From NCBI GenBank assembly GCA_038396625.1, contig CP121688.1:2294001-2358000 (forward strand): 64,000 nucleotides of DNA. The letters are read 5' to 3'. This stretch comes from G038396625 sp038396625. GTDB taxonomy: Bacteria > Bacillota > Clostridia > Peptostreptococcales > Thermotaleaceae. The stretch's first letter is position 1; each line of letters begins with the position of its first letter. The position numbers were made by a program, and so were the translations under genes. Shown here piece after piece: positions 18,272-26,490 of the stretch. The notes under the pieces are model-generated. The model had not been told where the DNA came from. It ran no database searches and worked only from the letters and a program-made list of their open reading frames with translations.

Positions 18272-18961
18272 TTATTTTTTCCATCTATATCCTATTCCCC
18301 AAACAGTTTCAATATAACAGGGTTTAGAGGAGTCTTCCTCTATTTTTGTCCTTAATCTTCGAATATTTACATCTACAATTTTAGAATCTCCAATGAAATC
18401 CCATCCCCATACCACATCTAATAGCTCATCTCTGGTAAAAGCTTTACCTGGGTTCTTAATAAATAGCTTCATCAACAAGTATTCTTTTGGGGTCATTTCA
18501 ATAATGCTATTATTTTTATAAACAATATGTGCACTGGTATCAATCTTAAACGGCTTTTTTTCAATCATATCTATTTCATCGCATTTGATAGGATCATCCA
18601 TCCTTCTTAGCAAAGCCTGTGTGCGCAATACAAGTTCTGTAGGATTAAAAGGTTTTATAACATAATCATCAGCACCTAACTGAAGACCAGCTATTTTATC
18701 TGTATCTTGTCCTCGAGCAGTAAGCATGATAATTCCTATGTCTGGCAATTTTTTTCTTAACCTTTCACATACCATAAATCCATCTATCCCTGGTAACATC
18801 ACGTCTAAAATAGCTACATCTGGCTTCTCAATTTCTGCTTTTTCCAATCCCTCTTCACCTGATACCGCCTCTATAATTTTATAACGATCACTTTTGAAAC
18901 TCACTTTCAACAAGCTTCTGATACTACTTTCATCTTCTACAATAAGTATTTTGTACTGCAT
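18272..18961 (-). CDS. OmpR/PhoB family response regulator
   Basis: A 229-residue DNA-binding response regulator. The receiver (1-115) has the acidic pair ED at 9-10, phosphoacceptor Asp53 in ILDVMLPGIDG and Lys in YVIKPFNP. The C-terminal winged helix (130-229) shows the typical LTPKEYxLL-like TPKEYLLMKLF, FTRDELLDVVWGW and VDVNIRRLRTKIEED, ending in GIGYRWKK. It is the first gene of the regulator-kinase-lipoprotein operon, preceded by AAAGGGGTTGCC. Confidence 0.92.
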   Translation of the reverse strand: MQYKILIVEDESSIRSLLKVSFKSDRYKIIEAVSGEEGLEKAEIEKPDVAILDVMLPGIDGFMVCERLRKKLPDIGIIMLTARGQDTDKIAGLQLGADDYVIKPFNPTELVLRTQALLRRMDDPIKCDEIDMIEKKPFKIDTSAHIVYKNNSIIEMTPKEYLLMKLFIKNPGKAFTRDELLDVVWGWDFIGDSKIVDVNIRRLRTKIEEDSSKPCYIETVWGIGYRWKK

Positions 18962-19122
18962 ATGGCAACCCCTTTAGCATTTAATCAGATTTATCATCTA
19001 TCTTAGAATTATAACATAAAATTATTTTTATCAAAACGATATATGGTCATATTCAGTATGTGCTTATTTCTTTGCTCAACTTTTTAGTATTTTAGGTAAT
19101 TTTTGTTATCTACCCATTTTAG

Positions 19123-19151
19123 TTGACATAATATTATGTGTTATGTATAAT
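19123..19151 (+). promoter_or_regulatory. consensus sigma-A promoter
   Basis: TTGACA at 19123-19128 and TATAAT at 19146-19151 with exactly 17 bases between them, a perfect housekeeping promoter. It would start transcription near 19158, just ahead of the c-di-AMP riboswitch. Confidence 0.85.
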
Positions 19152-19172
19152 AACCATTATGTAAACACATTA

Positions 19173-19292
19173 CATTGGCTGAATCCTAGATTTTTCTAGG
19201 TACGGAGGAACCAACTTAGGGGTTAATCCATAAATGCTATGGTAGGGAACCTTCTTTCCCGAACCCGTCAGCTAACTTCGGAAGCTAGAATG
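19173..19292 (+). promoter_or_regulatory. cyclic di-AMP riboswitch (ydaO/yuaA class)
   Basis: The segment carries the hallmarks of the ydaO class in order: ACGGAGGAACCAAC, GGGGTTAATCC, GTAGGGAACC, then CCGAACCCGTCAGCTAAC, the most conserved stretch, at about 19259-19276. CATTGGCT (19173-19180) and AGCTAGAATG (19283-19292) can close the outer stem. No terminator separates it from the gene; the aptamer ends next to GGAAGGAG and the ATG at 19310. Control may therefore act at ribosome access. This class usually turns genes off when c-di-AMP is high and often controls cell-wall hydrolases and osmolyte or potassium transport. Confidence 0.92.
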
Positions 19293-19309
19293 GAAGGAGT
19301 GTATTGTGA

Positions 19310-20005
19310 ATGTTCAAGAGCAAAAAAAGTATTTTTGTAATTTGTTTTATTGTTTTATGCTTATTGGTACAAACGATGAGTGTTTTTGCAGGTGAGTATG
19401 CAACATTAAAATACGGTAGCAGAGGAAGTGCAGTCGTTACACTGCAACAAGCATTAATCAACAAGGGTTTTTTAAAAGATGATGCAGATGGTATTTTTGG
19501 ACCCAAAACAGAAAAAGCGGTTATTAATTTTCAGATAGCTTATCGTCTTCTTGTAGATGGTATTGCCGGCAAACAAACTCAGTCAACATTATATGCGCAA
19601 CCCGTCTCAAGAGGGACAAGCTCTTCCACAAATCAATACGCTAAAGATGTATACTGGTTATCAAGAATCATCCATGCCGAAGCCGAAGCTGAGCCTTACA
19701 AAGGTAAGGTAGCCGTAGGAAATGTAATACGCAACAGAGTAAGTTCAGATGAATTCCCAAATAGTATTTACGGTGTAATCTTTGAATACTATAAAGGAAT
19801 CCCACAGTTTAGCCCTGTTGCAGAAGGTACTATTTATAACACTCCATCTAAAGAAAGTATCCAAGCAGCAAAGGATGCCTTAAATGGTGTACGCCCTGTA
19901 GGAAATGCAGAGTATTTTTTTAATCCTGATAAGGCTAAAGGAAAATGGATTGTTCAGAATAAAACATATGTTATGAGAATAGGTAATCATGTATTTTACA
20001 AATAA
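19310..20005 (+). CDS. sleB: SleB-type cell-wall (cortex-lytic) hydrolase
   Basis: A 231-residue exported enzyme. Residues 1-28 are a signal peptide ending near SVFAG. Residues 32-90 form one peptidoglycan-binding domain (YGSRGSAVVTLQQALINKGF, DGIFGPKTEKAVINFQ). Residues 112-231 are a Hydrolase_2/SleB catalytic domain, with the expected Glu in IIHAEAEAEPYKGKVAVGNV. SleB is a lytic transglycosylase that degrades spore cortex. Here, a perfect housekeeping promoter and a c-di-AMP riboswitch lie upstream, which fits a wall hydrolase tuned during growth or osmotic change better than a forespore-only gene. GGAAGGAG precedes the ATG. The symbol is by domain match only. Confidence 0.85.
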   Translation: MFKSKKSIFVICFIVLCLLVQTMSVFAGEYATLKYGSRGSAVVTLQQALINKGFLKDDADGIFGPKTEKAVINFQIAYRLLVDGIAGKQTQSTLYAQPVSRGTSSSTNQYAKDVYWLSRIIHAEAEAEPYKGKVAVGNVIRNRVSSDEFPNSIYGVIFEYYKGIPQFSPVAEGTIYNTPSKESIQAAKDALNGVRPVGNAEYFFNPDKAKGKWIVQNKTYVMRIGNHVFYK

Positions 20006-20040
20006 AATACTTAATGCGCCGTAACAAATTTTTCACATCA

Positions 20041-20090
20041 TGATACAAGCTGTGGCTAATTCATTCATAAATTAGCCACAGCTTGTATCA
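20041..20090. terminator. 20-bp perfect hairpin after the SleB-like gene
   Basis: TGATACAAGCTGTGGCTAAT at 20041-20060 is perfectly complementary to 20071-20090, with a ten-base loop. It follows the hydrolase stop by 36 bases and probably ends or stabilises that transcript, although no T tract follows. Confidence 0.6.
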
Positions 20091-20221
20091 ATTACCCTAC
20101 TAATCCTTTATTCCTTTGATGCTTCATCATTATTATAATATTCTACTGAATCAAATTTTAGTTTATTTTTATATGTTTCAAAAAGGTCTCAATGAGCTAA
20201 AATCCCCTTTAGTGATTGATG

Positions 20222-20314
20222 TTATTTTTTATTTACAATCACATTTTTATTTGCTTCTACGTTTTCAAGCCTTTTGATAATTTTCTTAATAATCATAATT
20301 GTCTTGTCATCCAT
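20222..20314 (-). CDS. 30-residue small protein with strong RBS
   Basis: A short frame too small for ordinary gene finders: ATG at 20314, 30 codons, TAA at 20222. AAAGGAGGTAATCAAG gives an excellent ribosome binding site at ideal spacing. The product starts MDDKTIMIIKKIIKRLENVE, a basic helix with hydrophobic residues on one side, and ends NVIVNKK. I do not recognise it. Two TTCGACA sites (Spo0A box TGTCGAA on this strand) lie 27 and 61 bases ahead of the start. It could be a small regulatory or membrane-associated peptide. Confidence 0.55.
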   Translation of the reverse strand: MDDKTIMIIKKIIKRLENVEANKNVIVNKK

Positions 20315-20340
20315 CTTGATTACCTCCTTTATCTACTCAA

Positions 20341-20381
20341 TTCGACATTAAAGACTAAAGTCCTACATAAATCGTTCGACA
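20341..20381 (-). promoter_or_regulatory. two Spo0A-box-like sites
   Basis: TTCGACA occurs at 20341-20347 and 20375-20381; on the minus strand both read TGTCGAA, the core 0A box. The pair is spaced 34 bases apart upstream of the 30-residue gene. A single such 7-mer is expected by chance a few times in a window this size, so only the pairing and position are suggestive. Confidence 0.35.
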
Positions 20382-20435
20382 AATAGGCATTTTTTACTAA
20401 CTTTTTTATTAAGGATAAAAGAGAAATGATGGTGA

Positions 20436-20777
20436 TTATTCCTTATATATTTCATGTTGTTTTAATATCTGAAGTTGTCTTTTATCAAATTTCTCTAAAT
20501 TTTCATGTATCCATTTTAATTGTTTTTTTGTTGGTTTTTGTGAAATATGAATATATGAATGGTTTAGATGCTCTCCTCCTTTACTCCCCATCACAATATA
20601 TAACTGTTCTTTCAATATATGCTCATCAGGTTCTTTTTCATGTTTATTTTTTAAATATTTTTTGTGCCTCAAATTTTTTATTCGGTCTAATAGTTGTTTC
20701 GCTACTTGTCCGTGACCTCCGTATTTACAAGGATGAAACTTTCCATCTGGTGAAAGCCAACCATTTAGACCCTCCAT
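20436..20777 (-). CDS. hypothetical protein, 113 residues
   Basis: A small basic cytoplasmic protein. It opens with MEGLNGWLSPDGKFHPCKYG and a GHGQVA segment, then a Lys/His-rich helical middle and a C-terminal helix (KKQLKWIHENLEKFDKRQLQ). The SPDGKF start suggests a compact strand-turn unit, but I know no named family. The minus frame is preferred over a similar-length plus frame because AAAGGGGGAGTTAT lies directly before its ATG and the composition looks protein-like, whereas the plus frame is a shadow rich in Leu, Phe and Tyr. Confidence 0.65.
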   Translation of the reverse strand: MEGLNGWLSPDGKFHPCKYGGHGQVAKQLLDRIKNLRHKKYLKNKHEKEPDEHILKEQLYIVMGSKGGEHLNHSYIHISQKPTKKQLKWIHENLEKFDKRQLQILKQHEIYKE

Positions 20778-20983
20778 ATAACTCCCCCTTTTATTACATC
20801 TTATGTAAAGTATTATTTATTGATACGATATAATAAAAGGATTGTATATGAGAATAAGCAAACGTGATATCTATTCATTTTAATGTATGTTTATTTAACT
20901 TCAAAAAAATGTTATAATTGTTATAATATCTTATTAAATCTTACTCGCTCGTATTAAATCTAAGTTTAAAAAGGAGGATAGCA

Positions 20984-21454
20984 ATGTCATTTATCACTTT
21001 TACCGATTATCAAAGTTTCAATACAGCTACAGACCAACTCATGCAAATAGATTTTGAAAACTTTCTCCATAAAAAGACGGTTGACTATTATCACCACGTC
21101 ACACCTTTTCTTATCCCCAATCCACTTATACTAGATGGAGTAACCTTTACATCTCCTAGTTGTTTATTCGCGACACATAATGCACATATTAATAATAATA
21201 TGCTATTTTTTGAGCCAAATAGTAAAATTTATTTTCCTCAAAGTACCAAAGGAGTAATGTTGAAGCTTGAAAATACACCAAACTCTATTATTAAAATTAC
21301 TAATTTTTCCGGTGAATCTATTTCTACTCAAGCTGATGGACTAGATTCTTGTATCTTTTTAGGATTTATTTCTCAAGATGGCATATCTTCCATTGAATTT
21401 GTAGAATCCAATACTTTTGTTGCTTCTGTGTTCTTCACTTCTTCTATTCATTAG
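20984..21454 (+). CDS. hypothetical 156-residue beta-rich protein
   Basis: Soluble protein without signal peptide, preceded by AAAGGAGGATAGCA. The pattern IDFENF, then LILDGVTFTSP, KGVMLKLENTPNS, then SCIFLGFISQDGISSIEFVE resembles the strand order of a small jelly-roll-like domain found in exported PEP-CTERM-type surface proteins, where FxxLPxG...GVTF and FLGFxSDxPIxxV are typical. Here the protein is the bare domain with no export signal. This resemblance is from memory and not verified. A TATAAT-like box lies about 55 bases upstream. Function unknown. Confidence 0.6.
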   Translation: MSFITFTDYQSFNTATDQLMQIDFENFLHKKTVDYYHHVTPFLIPNPLILDGVTFTSPSCLFATHNAHINNNMLFFEPNSKIYFPQSTKGVMLKLENTPNSIIKITNFSGESISTQADGLDSCIFLGFISQDGISSIEFVESNTFVASVFFTSSIH

Positions 21455-21478
21455 ATACTTATGTAAACAATATGTGTG

Positions 21479-21504
21479 AAGCTTTTGGCTTCTACCAAAA
21501 GCTT
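21479..21504 (+). terminator. hairpin after the 156-residue gene
   Basis: AAGCTTTTGG and CCAAAAGCTT form a 10-bp perfect stem with a six-base loop 25 bases after the stop at 21454. The T tract is weak. Confidence 0.6.
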
Positions 21505-21552
21505 TGTATTCCCTTATTTAACAATTATCTATGATTTGTTTTATCATATAAT

Positions 21553-21592
21553 AAACAACTCCTGGATTTTCTTCAGATCTCCAGGAGTTGTT
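21553..21592 (-). terminator. intrinsic terminator of the flavoprotein gene
   Basis: AACAACTCCTGGA pairs with TCCAGGAGTTGTT. On the minus strand it comes 28 bases after the stop at 21620 and is followed by TTTATTATAT. Confidence 0.8.
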
Positions 21593-21619
21593 TGGTGTTG
21601 TAAAATTCCTTTTATGTTT

Positions 21620-22714
21620 TTACTTGCTGTTTATCCTTATCCAAGGTCTTAGTAAGTAACTAGCTATTTTAAGCGGATCATAATGCTTGCTATTAAATAA
21701 TTTATTTCCTAAATATCCATCTAGATTTCTAACTAGTGTATCAAAATGATTATTTTCAAGTTTTTCCATAGATCGGCGAAATACAAGGGAGTTTCTATAA
21801 GTTTTATGCAATGTTTTGGTTAGCTTATTATAATCACCTATTCCACATAAATCATGGGCTGCATAAATTCCTGTTAGTATTGCAATAAACTGTCCAAATC
21901 CTAGAAAGGGCATAATTGATCCAAAACAATTCCCTACAAAAAAAGTATTTCCAATTCGAGGATATTGACATTTACCAATGATATATCTCGTTACTTGAAA
22001 ACCATCCGTTATTTTAAGATCTTGTTGTAGATTTTCACAGACTTGTTGATGAAACTTTTTCCATAACTCATTAATATTTAGCATACGGTTTTCTGGATAA
22101 TCTGGATAGCCTATAACGATATTGGCTTCCTTTTTCGAATAAGGAATAAGATACCCATATCCTTTGGGTGCTAGTTTATTATTTAACCAAGCCATTACCT
22201 TATGAGGCTGAAAATCACCTTCAACTGTTGCCCCTTTCAAAGTAACTGTAAAATCTTGCTGATAATCTTGAATATTCATTGCGTACGCAGCATCACCTGT
22301 AGCTACTACCACATGTGTAAACTCTCTAAGCAACTGCTCATAAGTGTATTTAGACTGAAATATAATTTTACTCTTTACTTGACGGGCTAATTGATTTTCA
22401 AATGAATGCTCATGTCTTCCTCTTAAATTCGTAAAGCCTAAGTGTCCATTTATTAAGCATTTTTCTTTCTCAGAATGAATAGCTAATTCTGTAATATTAC
22501 TAATCGGCTGTAAATCAATATTAAATTTTTCTGAGAAATAGGCAATACAATCAAAAACTGGTCTATGTAAAATAGACAGTAATATTTCACCATTAATAAA
22601 TCGATCTCCTACTTGTGTACGATTTTCAAAAATTGTAGGATAGATACCATTCTGTTCAAGTATGATGGCACAAGCTAAACCAGATAATCCTGCCCCCATT
22701 ATAGCAATATTCAT
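21620..22714 (-). CDS. FAD-dependent oxidoreductase (geranylgeranyl-reductase-like)
   Basis: A 364-residue flavoprotein. The N terminus MNIAIMGAGLSGLACAIILE is a dinucleotide-binding motif (GxGxxG) followed at about residue 30 by Glu in TIFENR, which binds the FAD ribose. A central VVVATGDAA and the late GNTFFVGNCFGSIMPFLGFG (the GD-type FAD motif region) match the geranylgeranyl reductase/monooxygenase-like group. Substrate is unknown and no lipid genes are adjacent. I chose the ATG at 22714, ten bases after GGGAGG; the in-frame ATG at 22732 would include that site. It stands alone with its own terminator. Confidence 0.75.
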   Translation of the reverse strand: MNIAIMGAGLSGLACAIILEQNGIYPTIFENRTQVGDRFINGEILLSILHRPVFDCIAYFSEKFNIDLQPISNITELAIHSEKEKCLINGHLGFTNLRGRHEHSFENQLARQVKSKIIFQSKYTYEQLLREFTHVVVATGDAAYAMNIQDYQQDFTVTLKGATVEGDFQPHKVMAWLNNKLAPKGYGYLIPYSKKEANIVIGYPDYPENRMLNINELWKKFHQQVCENLQQDLKITDGFQVTRYIIGKCQYPRIGNTFFVGNCFGSIMPFLGFGQFIAILTGIYAAHDLCGIGDYNKLTKTLHKTYRNSLVFRRSMEKLENNHFDTLVRNLDGYLGNKLFNSKHYDPLKIASYLLRPWIRINSK

Positions 22715-22815
22715 TGTGATCATGCCTCCCATAGCTAATAGTATGCATAGCTTGGAAAAGGACTATACACATATAGAATGAATAATTACTTTTAAAAAAT
22801 TTTTCGTTCATCATT

Positions 22816-25116
22816 CTATTCTTTCGCCATCATTCCCATCAAAACTTTTTCAGGTGTAATTGGTAGCGACCTACAATAAACACCTACTGCGTTATGTACT
22901 GCATGGGCGATTGCCGGAGATGGTGTATTGATTACCACTTCTCCAATGGATTTTGCGCCGAAGGGTCCTGTTGGCTCATAACTTGGTTCAAATGCCACAG
23001 TAAGCTTACCAATATCTTTTCTACAAGGAATTTTATACTGCATAAATGTATTAGTCGCTAACTTCCCTTTTTCACTATATACTACATCTTCATATATAGC
23101 CATACCCATTCCTTGGACAATCCCCCCCTCTACTTGAATATGAGCAAGCTTAGGGTTAATTACGGTTCCACAATCAACTACAGCAACATAATGGATCAGC
23201 TCAATCTTACCTGTTTCTGTATCAACCTCTACTTCTGCAAAACCTGCAATAAATGGAGGAGGACTTGTATCTCCACCAAATGAACCTTTTCCAAGCAATT
23301 GGCTTCCTCCATCACCAATAACAAGACGCTGTGCAATTTCATCTAAGGATATTGCTTTGTTTTCATCCTTTATTTTTACAAATTTGCCATCAAATATTAC
23401 TTCTTCAGAACCTACCCCTAAAAGCATTGCACCACTTTCTATAATTTGATTCTTTATGTCTTCAGCCGCTCTTATCACTGCATTTCCAGTAACATAAGTC
23501 GTACTGGAAGCATAGGAACCTGGGTCATAGGGAGAAATATCTGTATCTGCTGCATGGACAATAATCCTATTCATATCTGTTTCTAAAACTTCTGCCGCCA
23601 TTTGCGCAAGAATCGTATCACAACCTGTACCCATATCCGTGGCCCCTATCAGCAAGGTGTAAAATCCATCATCATTTAATTTAATGGCTGCAGACGCCGT
23701 ATCAATACAGGCTATTCCAGAACCCTGCATCGTGATAGCCATACCCAGCCCTCTAACTCTCGTATCACTGATCAGCTTTTTAGGGTATTTCTCTTTCCAA
23801 CCAATGAGTTCCTTTCCTTTACGGATGCATTTATCAAGGGTACAGCTTTTTAAGACTACAGGATTCCCTTCTGTTGAGCCATCTAAAATTGGATTGGCTT
23901 CTCCTTCTTGAATAATATTCTTTTCCCGTAGCTCACTAGGATCCATCCCCAACCTATCTGCCAATTCATTGATTGCGGACTCAAGAGCAAAAGCTCCTTG
24001 TGTTGCCCCAAAACCTCTTAAGGCTCCTGAAGTCATTTTGTTGGTATAAACAACTTTTCCGATGTATCTTACGGCTTTTGCTTTATTATATAAAGGAAGC
24101 GTCTTATGTCCTACTAAGGTAAAAACAGTAGATGCATGTTCTCCATATGCACCTGTATCTGCTAAAGTATGAATATCGATGGCCTGTATATTTCCTTCTT
24201 TGTCAGCACCAATGCTTACTTTTATCCTCATAGGGTGGCGACAAGTTGTGCAGCTAAAGGTTTCTTTTCGATCATAAATGATTTTTGCAGGTTTTCCTGT
24301 TTTCAGCGTAATAATGGCAGCAAAAACCTCTACAGCGCCTGTTTGTTTTCCACCAAACCCACCACCAATTCTTGGCTTTATCACTCTGATTTTGCTCTTT
24401 GGAATTTGTAGCGCCCTTGAAAGATGTCTTCTAATATGAAATGGAATTTGCGTAGATGTTACAACAGTAAGTCTGCCATTATGATCTAAATAAGAAAAAG
24501 CCCTATAAGTTTCCATCATGCCGTGAGCCTGTGCTTGTGTATAATACGTTTTTTCAATCACGACGGCACTATTTTTCAATTGGGCTTCTACATCTCCATC
24601 TTCAATCCTATAGGAGGATGTAATATTTTTTTCTTTGATCATACCAATATCAAAATTTACATATAAATCTTTCTCAGGATGAACAATAGATCTATGATTT
24701 TCTGCTTTTTCAAAGTCCAAAACTGGTTCCAATACCTCATAGTCTATCTTAATAAGTTTCATTGCCTTTACTGCGGTTTGTTCATCAACAGCTGCAATAA
24801 TAGCCACTTCATCTCCCACATAGCGTACATATTGATCCAAGATTAAACGATCATAGGGAGAAGGTTCTGGATAGCCTTGTCCTGCCAATGTAAATCGGGT
24901 ATTGGGTACATCCTTGTAAGTAAGCACACATGCAACACCCTCAACTTTTTCTGCTTGTTCTGTTTCTATAGATTTAATTTTAGCAAAGGCATGGGGACTT
25001 CTCAAAATTTTTATTACCAATGCATGCTCCATACATAAATCATCGGTATACGCAGGCTTCCCTGTAGCAATATCCATTCCATCTATCTTTGAAAATGATT
25101 GGTTGACTATCTTCAT
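22816..25116 (-). CDS. xanthine dehydrogenase family, molybdenum-binding subunit (set 2)
   Basis: A 766-residue large subunit. The N-terminal ald_xan_dh domain starts at KIDGMDIATGKPAYTDD. The molybdopterin-binding part shows RIGGGFGGKQTG, ALRGFGATQGAFALE (Arg near the substrate), and GPFGAKSIGEVVINTPSPAI, whose Glu is the expected catalytic base. It hydroxylates a purine or other heterocycle at the Mo centre with electrons passed to the FeS and FAD subunits encoded immediately upstream. GGGGGTTGAGTAAG and the ATG at 25116 decide the start, one base past the FeS gene stop. Given adenine deaminase in the same cluster, hypoxanthine or xanthine is the likely substrate. It is the last gene of the purine cluster. 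Confidence 0.88.
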   Translation of the reverse strand: MKIVNQSFSKIDGMDIATGKPAYTDDLCMEHALVIKILRSPHAFAKIKSIETEQAEKVEGVACVLTYKDVPNTRFTLAGQGYPEPSPYDRLILDQYVRYVGDEVAIIAAVDEQTAVKAMKLIKIDYEVLEPVLDFEKAENHRSIVHPEKDLYVNFDIGMIKEKNITSSYRIEDGDVEAQLKNSAVVIEKTYYTQAQAHGMMETYRAFSYLDHNGRLTVVTSTQIPFHIRRHLSRALQIPKSKIRVIKPRIGGGFGGKQTGAVEVFAAIITLKTGKPAKIIYDRKETFSCTTCRHPMRIKVSIGADKEGNIQAIDIHTLADTGAYGEHASTVFTLVGHKTLPLYNKAKAVRYIGKVVYTNKMTSGALRGFGATQGAFALESAINELADRLGMDPSELREKNIIQEGEANPILDGSTEGNPVVLKSCTLDKCIRKGKELIGWKEKYPKKLISDTRVRGLGMAITMQGSGIACIDTASAAIKLNDDGFYTLLIGATDMGTGCDTILAQMAAEVLETDMNRIIVHAADTDISPYDPGSYASSTTYVTGNAVIRAAEDIKNQIIESGAMLLGVGSEEVIFDGKFVKIKDENKAISLDEIAQRLVIGDGGSQLLGKGSFGGDTSPPPFIAGFAEVEVDTETGKIELIHYVAVVDCGTVINPKLAHIQVEGGIVQGMGMAIYEDVVYSEKGKLATNTFMQYKIPCRKDIGKLTVAFEPSYEPTGPFGAKSIGEVVINTPSPAIAHAVHNAVGVYCRSLPITPEKVLMGMMAKE

Positions 25117-25117
25117 C

Positions 25118-25567
25118 TTACTCAACCCCCAAATATTTTTTTACCGCTCTTAGTTGTCCCACATAGCCTGTGCATCTACAAAGATTTCCTGTTAGATAGT
25201 GAATGATCTCCTCTTCCGTAGGATGCTTAAGCTCTCTTTTCATGGCAAGAACCGTCATAATGAATCCCGGACTACAAAATCCACACTGTTCTGCCCCTTC
25301 ATTGGTGAGAAAGGTAGCAAATTCTTTCGCTTCTTGCCCGACCCCTTCAATTGTAGTGATTTTTTTTCCTTTTGCTCTTGCCGCAAGGGTAGCACAAGAA
25401 AGAATCGGTTGTCCATCTAGCCATACGGTACATAATCCACAGGAACTTGTATCACAGCCTCTTTTTACACTTAAAAAGCCATATTTTCTCAAAGTATCTA
25501 GTAAGAATTCATTTGGCGCTACTTCTATGTTCATTCTTTGATCATTAATAATCACATCTATTTTCAT
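25118..25567 (-). CDS. xanthine dehydrogenase family, 2Fe-2S subunit (set 2)
   Basis: A 149-residue iron-sulfur subunit. The plant-type ferredoxin cluster is bound by Cys residues in KRGCDTSSCGLC plus the later Cys in PILSC, and the second helical cluster by QCGFCSPGF and GNLCRCTGY. It carries electrons from the Mo centre to FAD. GGAGGTGCTATC precedes the ATG, which overlaps the stop of the FAD-subunit gene (ATGA), so translation is coupled. Confidence 0.93.
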   Translation of the reverse strand: MKIDVIINDQRMNIEVAPNEFLLDTLRKYGFLSVKRGCDTSSCGLCTVWLDGQPILSCATLAARAKGKKITTIEGVGQEAKEFATFLTNEGAEQCGFCSPGFIMTVLAMKRELKHPTEEEIIHYLTGNLCRCTGYVGQLRAVKKYLGVE

Positions 25568-26355
25568 GATAGCACCTCCGTTATTGCTCTTGTGATCAGT
25601 GCCTTACAGATTAATTGACGGTATTCACTGCTTCCTCGCATATTGCTTCCAAAGGCCAATTCATCTGCCGCAAGCTTTGCTGCATGCTGAATATTCGCTT
25701 TGTTTAATTGGCTTTTCATAAGATACCTAGATGCTTCTACTGCAATTTTAGCTCTTTGTGGTCTAGCCCCTACAACAATCTTCCATTCATTGTCTTTTTT
25801 AGAAACAGCTGTATTTAAAATAGCATAATCGCTTTTTGAATTTCTCATACTTTGAAAAACTGCTTTCCTCGAGGTTTTTTGGATGACTATTTTTATTAAT
25901 ATATCGTTCTCTGCGCCTTTTTCTAAGAATTCTTCTAAAGTTATTTTTCCTTTGTCATATAAAACAACATAGGTATCCAGCGAGAGTAATGCAGTAATAA
26001 AGTCAGAAAATCCATATCTTGAGTAAACTGTACCACCTACTGTTACAATATTTCTAAGCTGAACACCAACAATATCTTCAACAGCTTTAGATAATATTCC
26101 ATTGAAAGAATTTCTTAGAAAAGAACTTGTTTCAATGCTACGAAAAGTAGTCATTGCACCGATCTCAATGGTTTCATCCTCTTCTCTGATAAAATCTAAG
26201 TTAAGCTCAGATAAGTCAATGGCTGTTTGAATTTTCTTTGAACCCATTCTTAAAAAAGCGCATCCTCCTAAAATCACATTATTTCTTTTTGATTTTAAAA
26301 GATGATATGCTTCCTCAAGAGTTTTTGGAAGAACATAATCTTTTATTGTAAACAA
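25564..26355 (-). CDS. xanthine dehydrogenase family, FAD-binding subunit (set 2)
   Basis: A 263-residue FAD subunit. FAD motifs are ILGGCAFLRMG (usually LxGGTDL) and TVGGTVYSRYGFSD (usually TxGGNIxxxSPxGD), both more divergent than in the set-1 paralogue. The C-terminal CO_deh_flav_C-like part covers about 165-263. The start is a TTG at 26355 seven bases after GAGGAGG; the next upstream in-frame TTG would swallow that site. It is the first gene of the set-2 trio, which runs FAD, FeS, Mo with overlapping ends. A gap of 135 bases separates it from set 1. Confidence 0.85.
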   Translation of the reverse strand: MFTIKDYVLPKTLEEAYHLLKSKRNNVILGGCAFLRMGSKKIQTAIDLSELNLDFIREEDETIEIGAMTTFRSIETSSFLRNSFNGILSKAVEDIVGVQLRNIVTVGGTVYSRYGFSDFITALLSLDTYVVLYDKGKITLEEFLEKGAENDILIKIVIQKTSRKAVFQSMRNSKSDYAILNTAVSKKDNEWKIVVGARPQRAKIAVEASRYLMKSQLNKANIQHAAKLAADELAFGSNMRGSSEYRQLICKALITRAITEVLS

Positions 26356-26490
26356 TCTAATTCCTCCTCGCAATACAAGTTTTTAAGCTTTATTTATTAT
26401 TTTATTATATATTCCCAGTCTATTTTTTCCGATTTATCGCCAATAACCCATCTCCATCTATAGCATGCAGTTGTCTGCTTATTGTCCTTA

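Noticed and set aside
20426..20833. Plus-strand ORF of 135 codons opposite the 113-residue hypothetical gene
   Set aside because: No ribosome binding site and a Leu/Phe/Tyr-rich shadow composition; the minus frame has a GGGGGAG site and a protein-like sequence.
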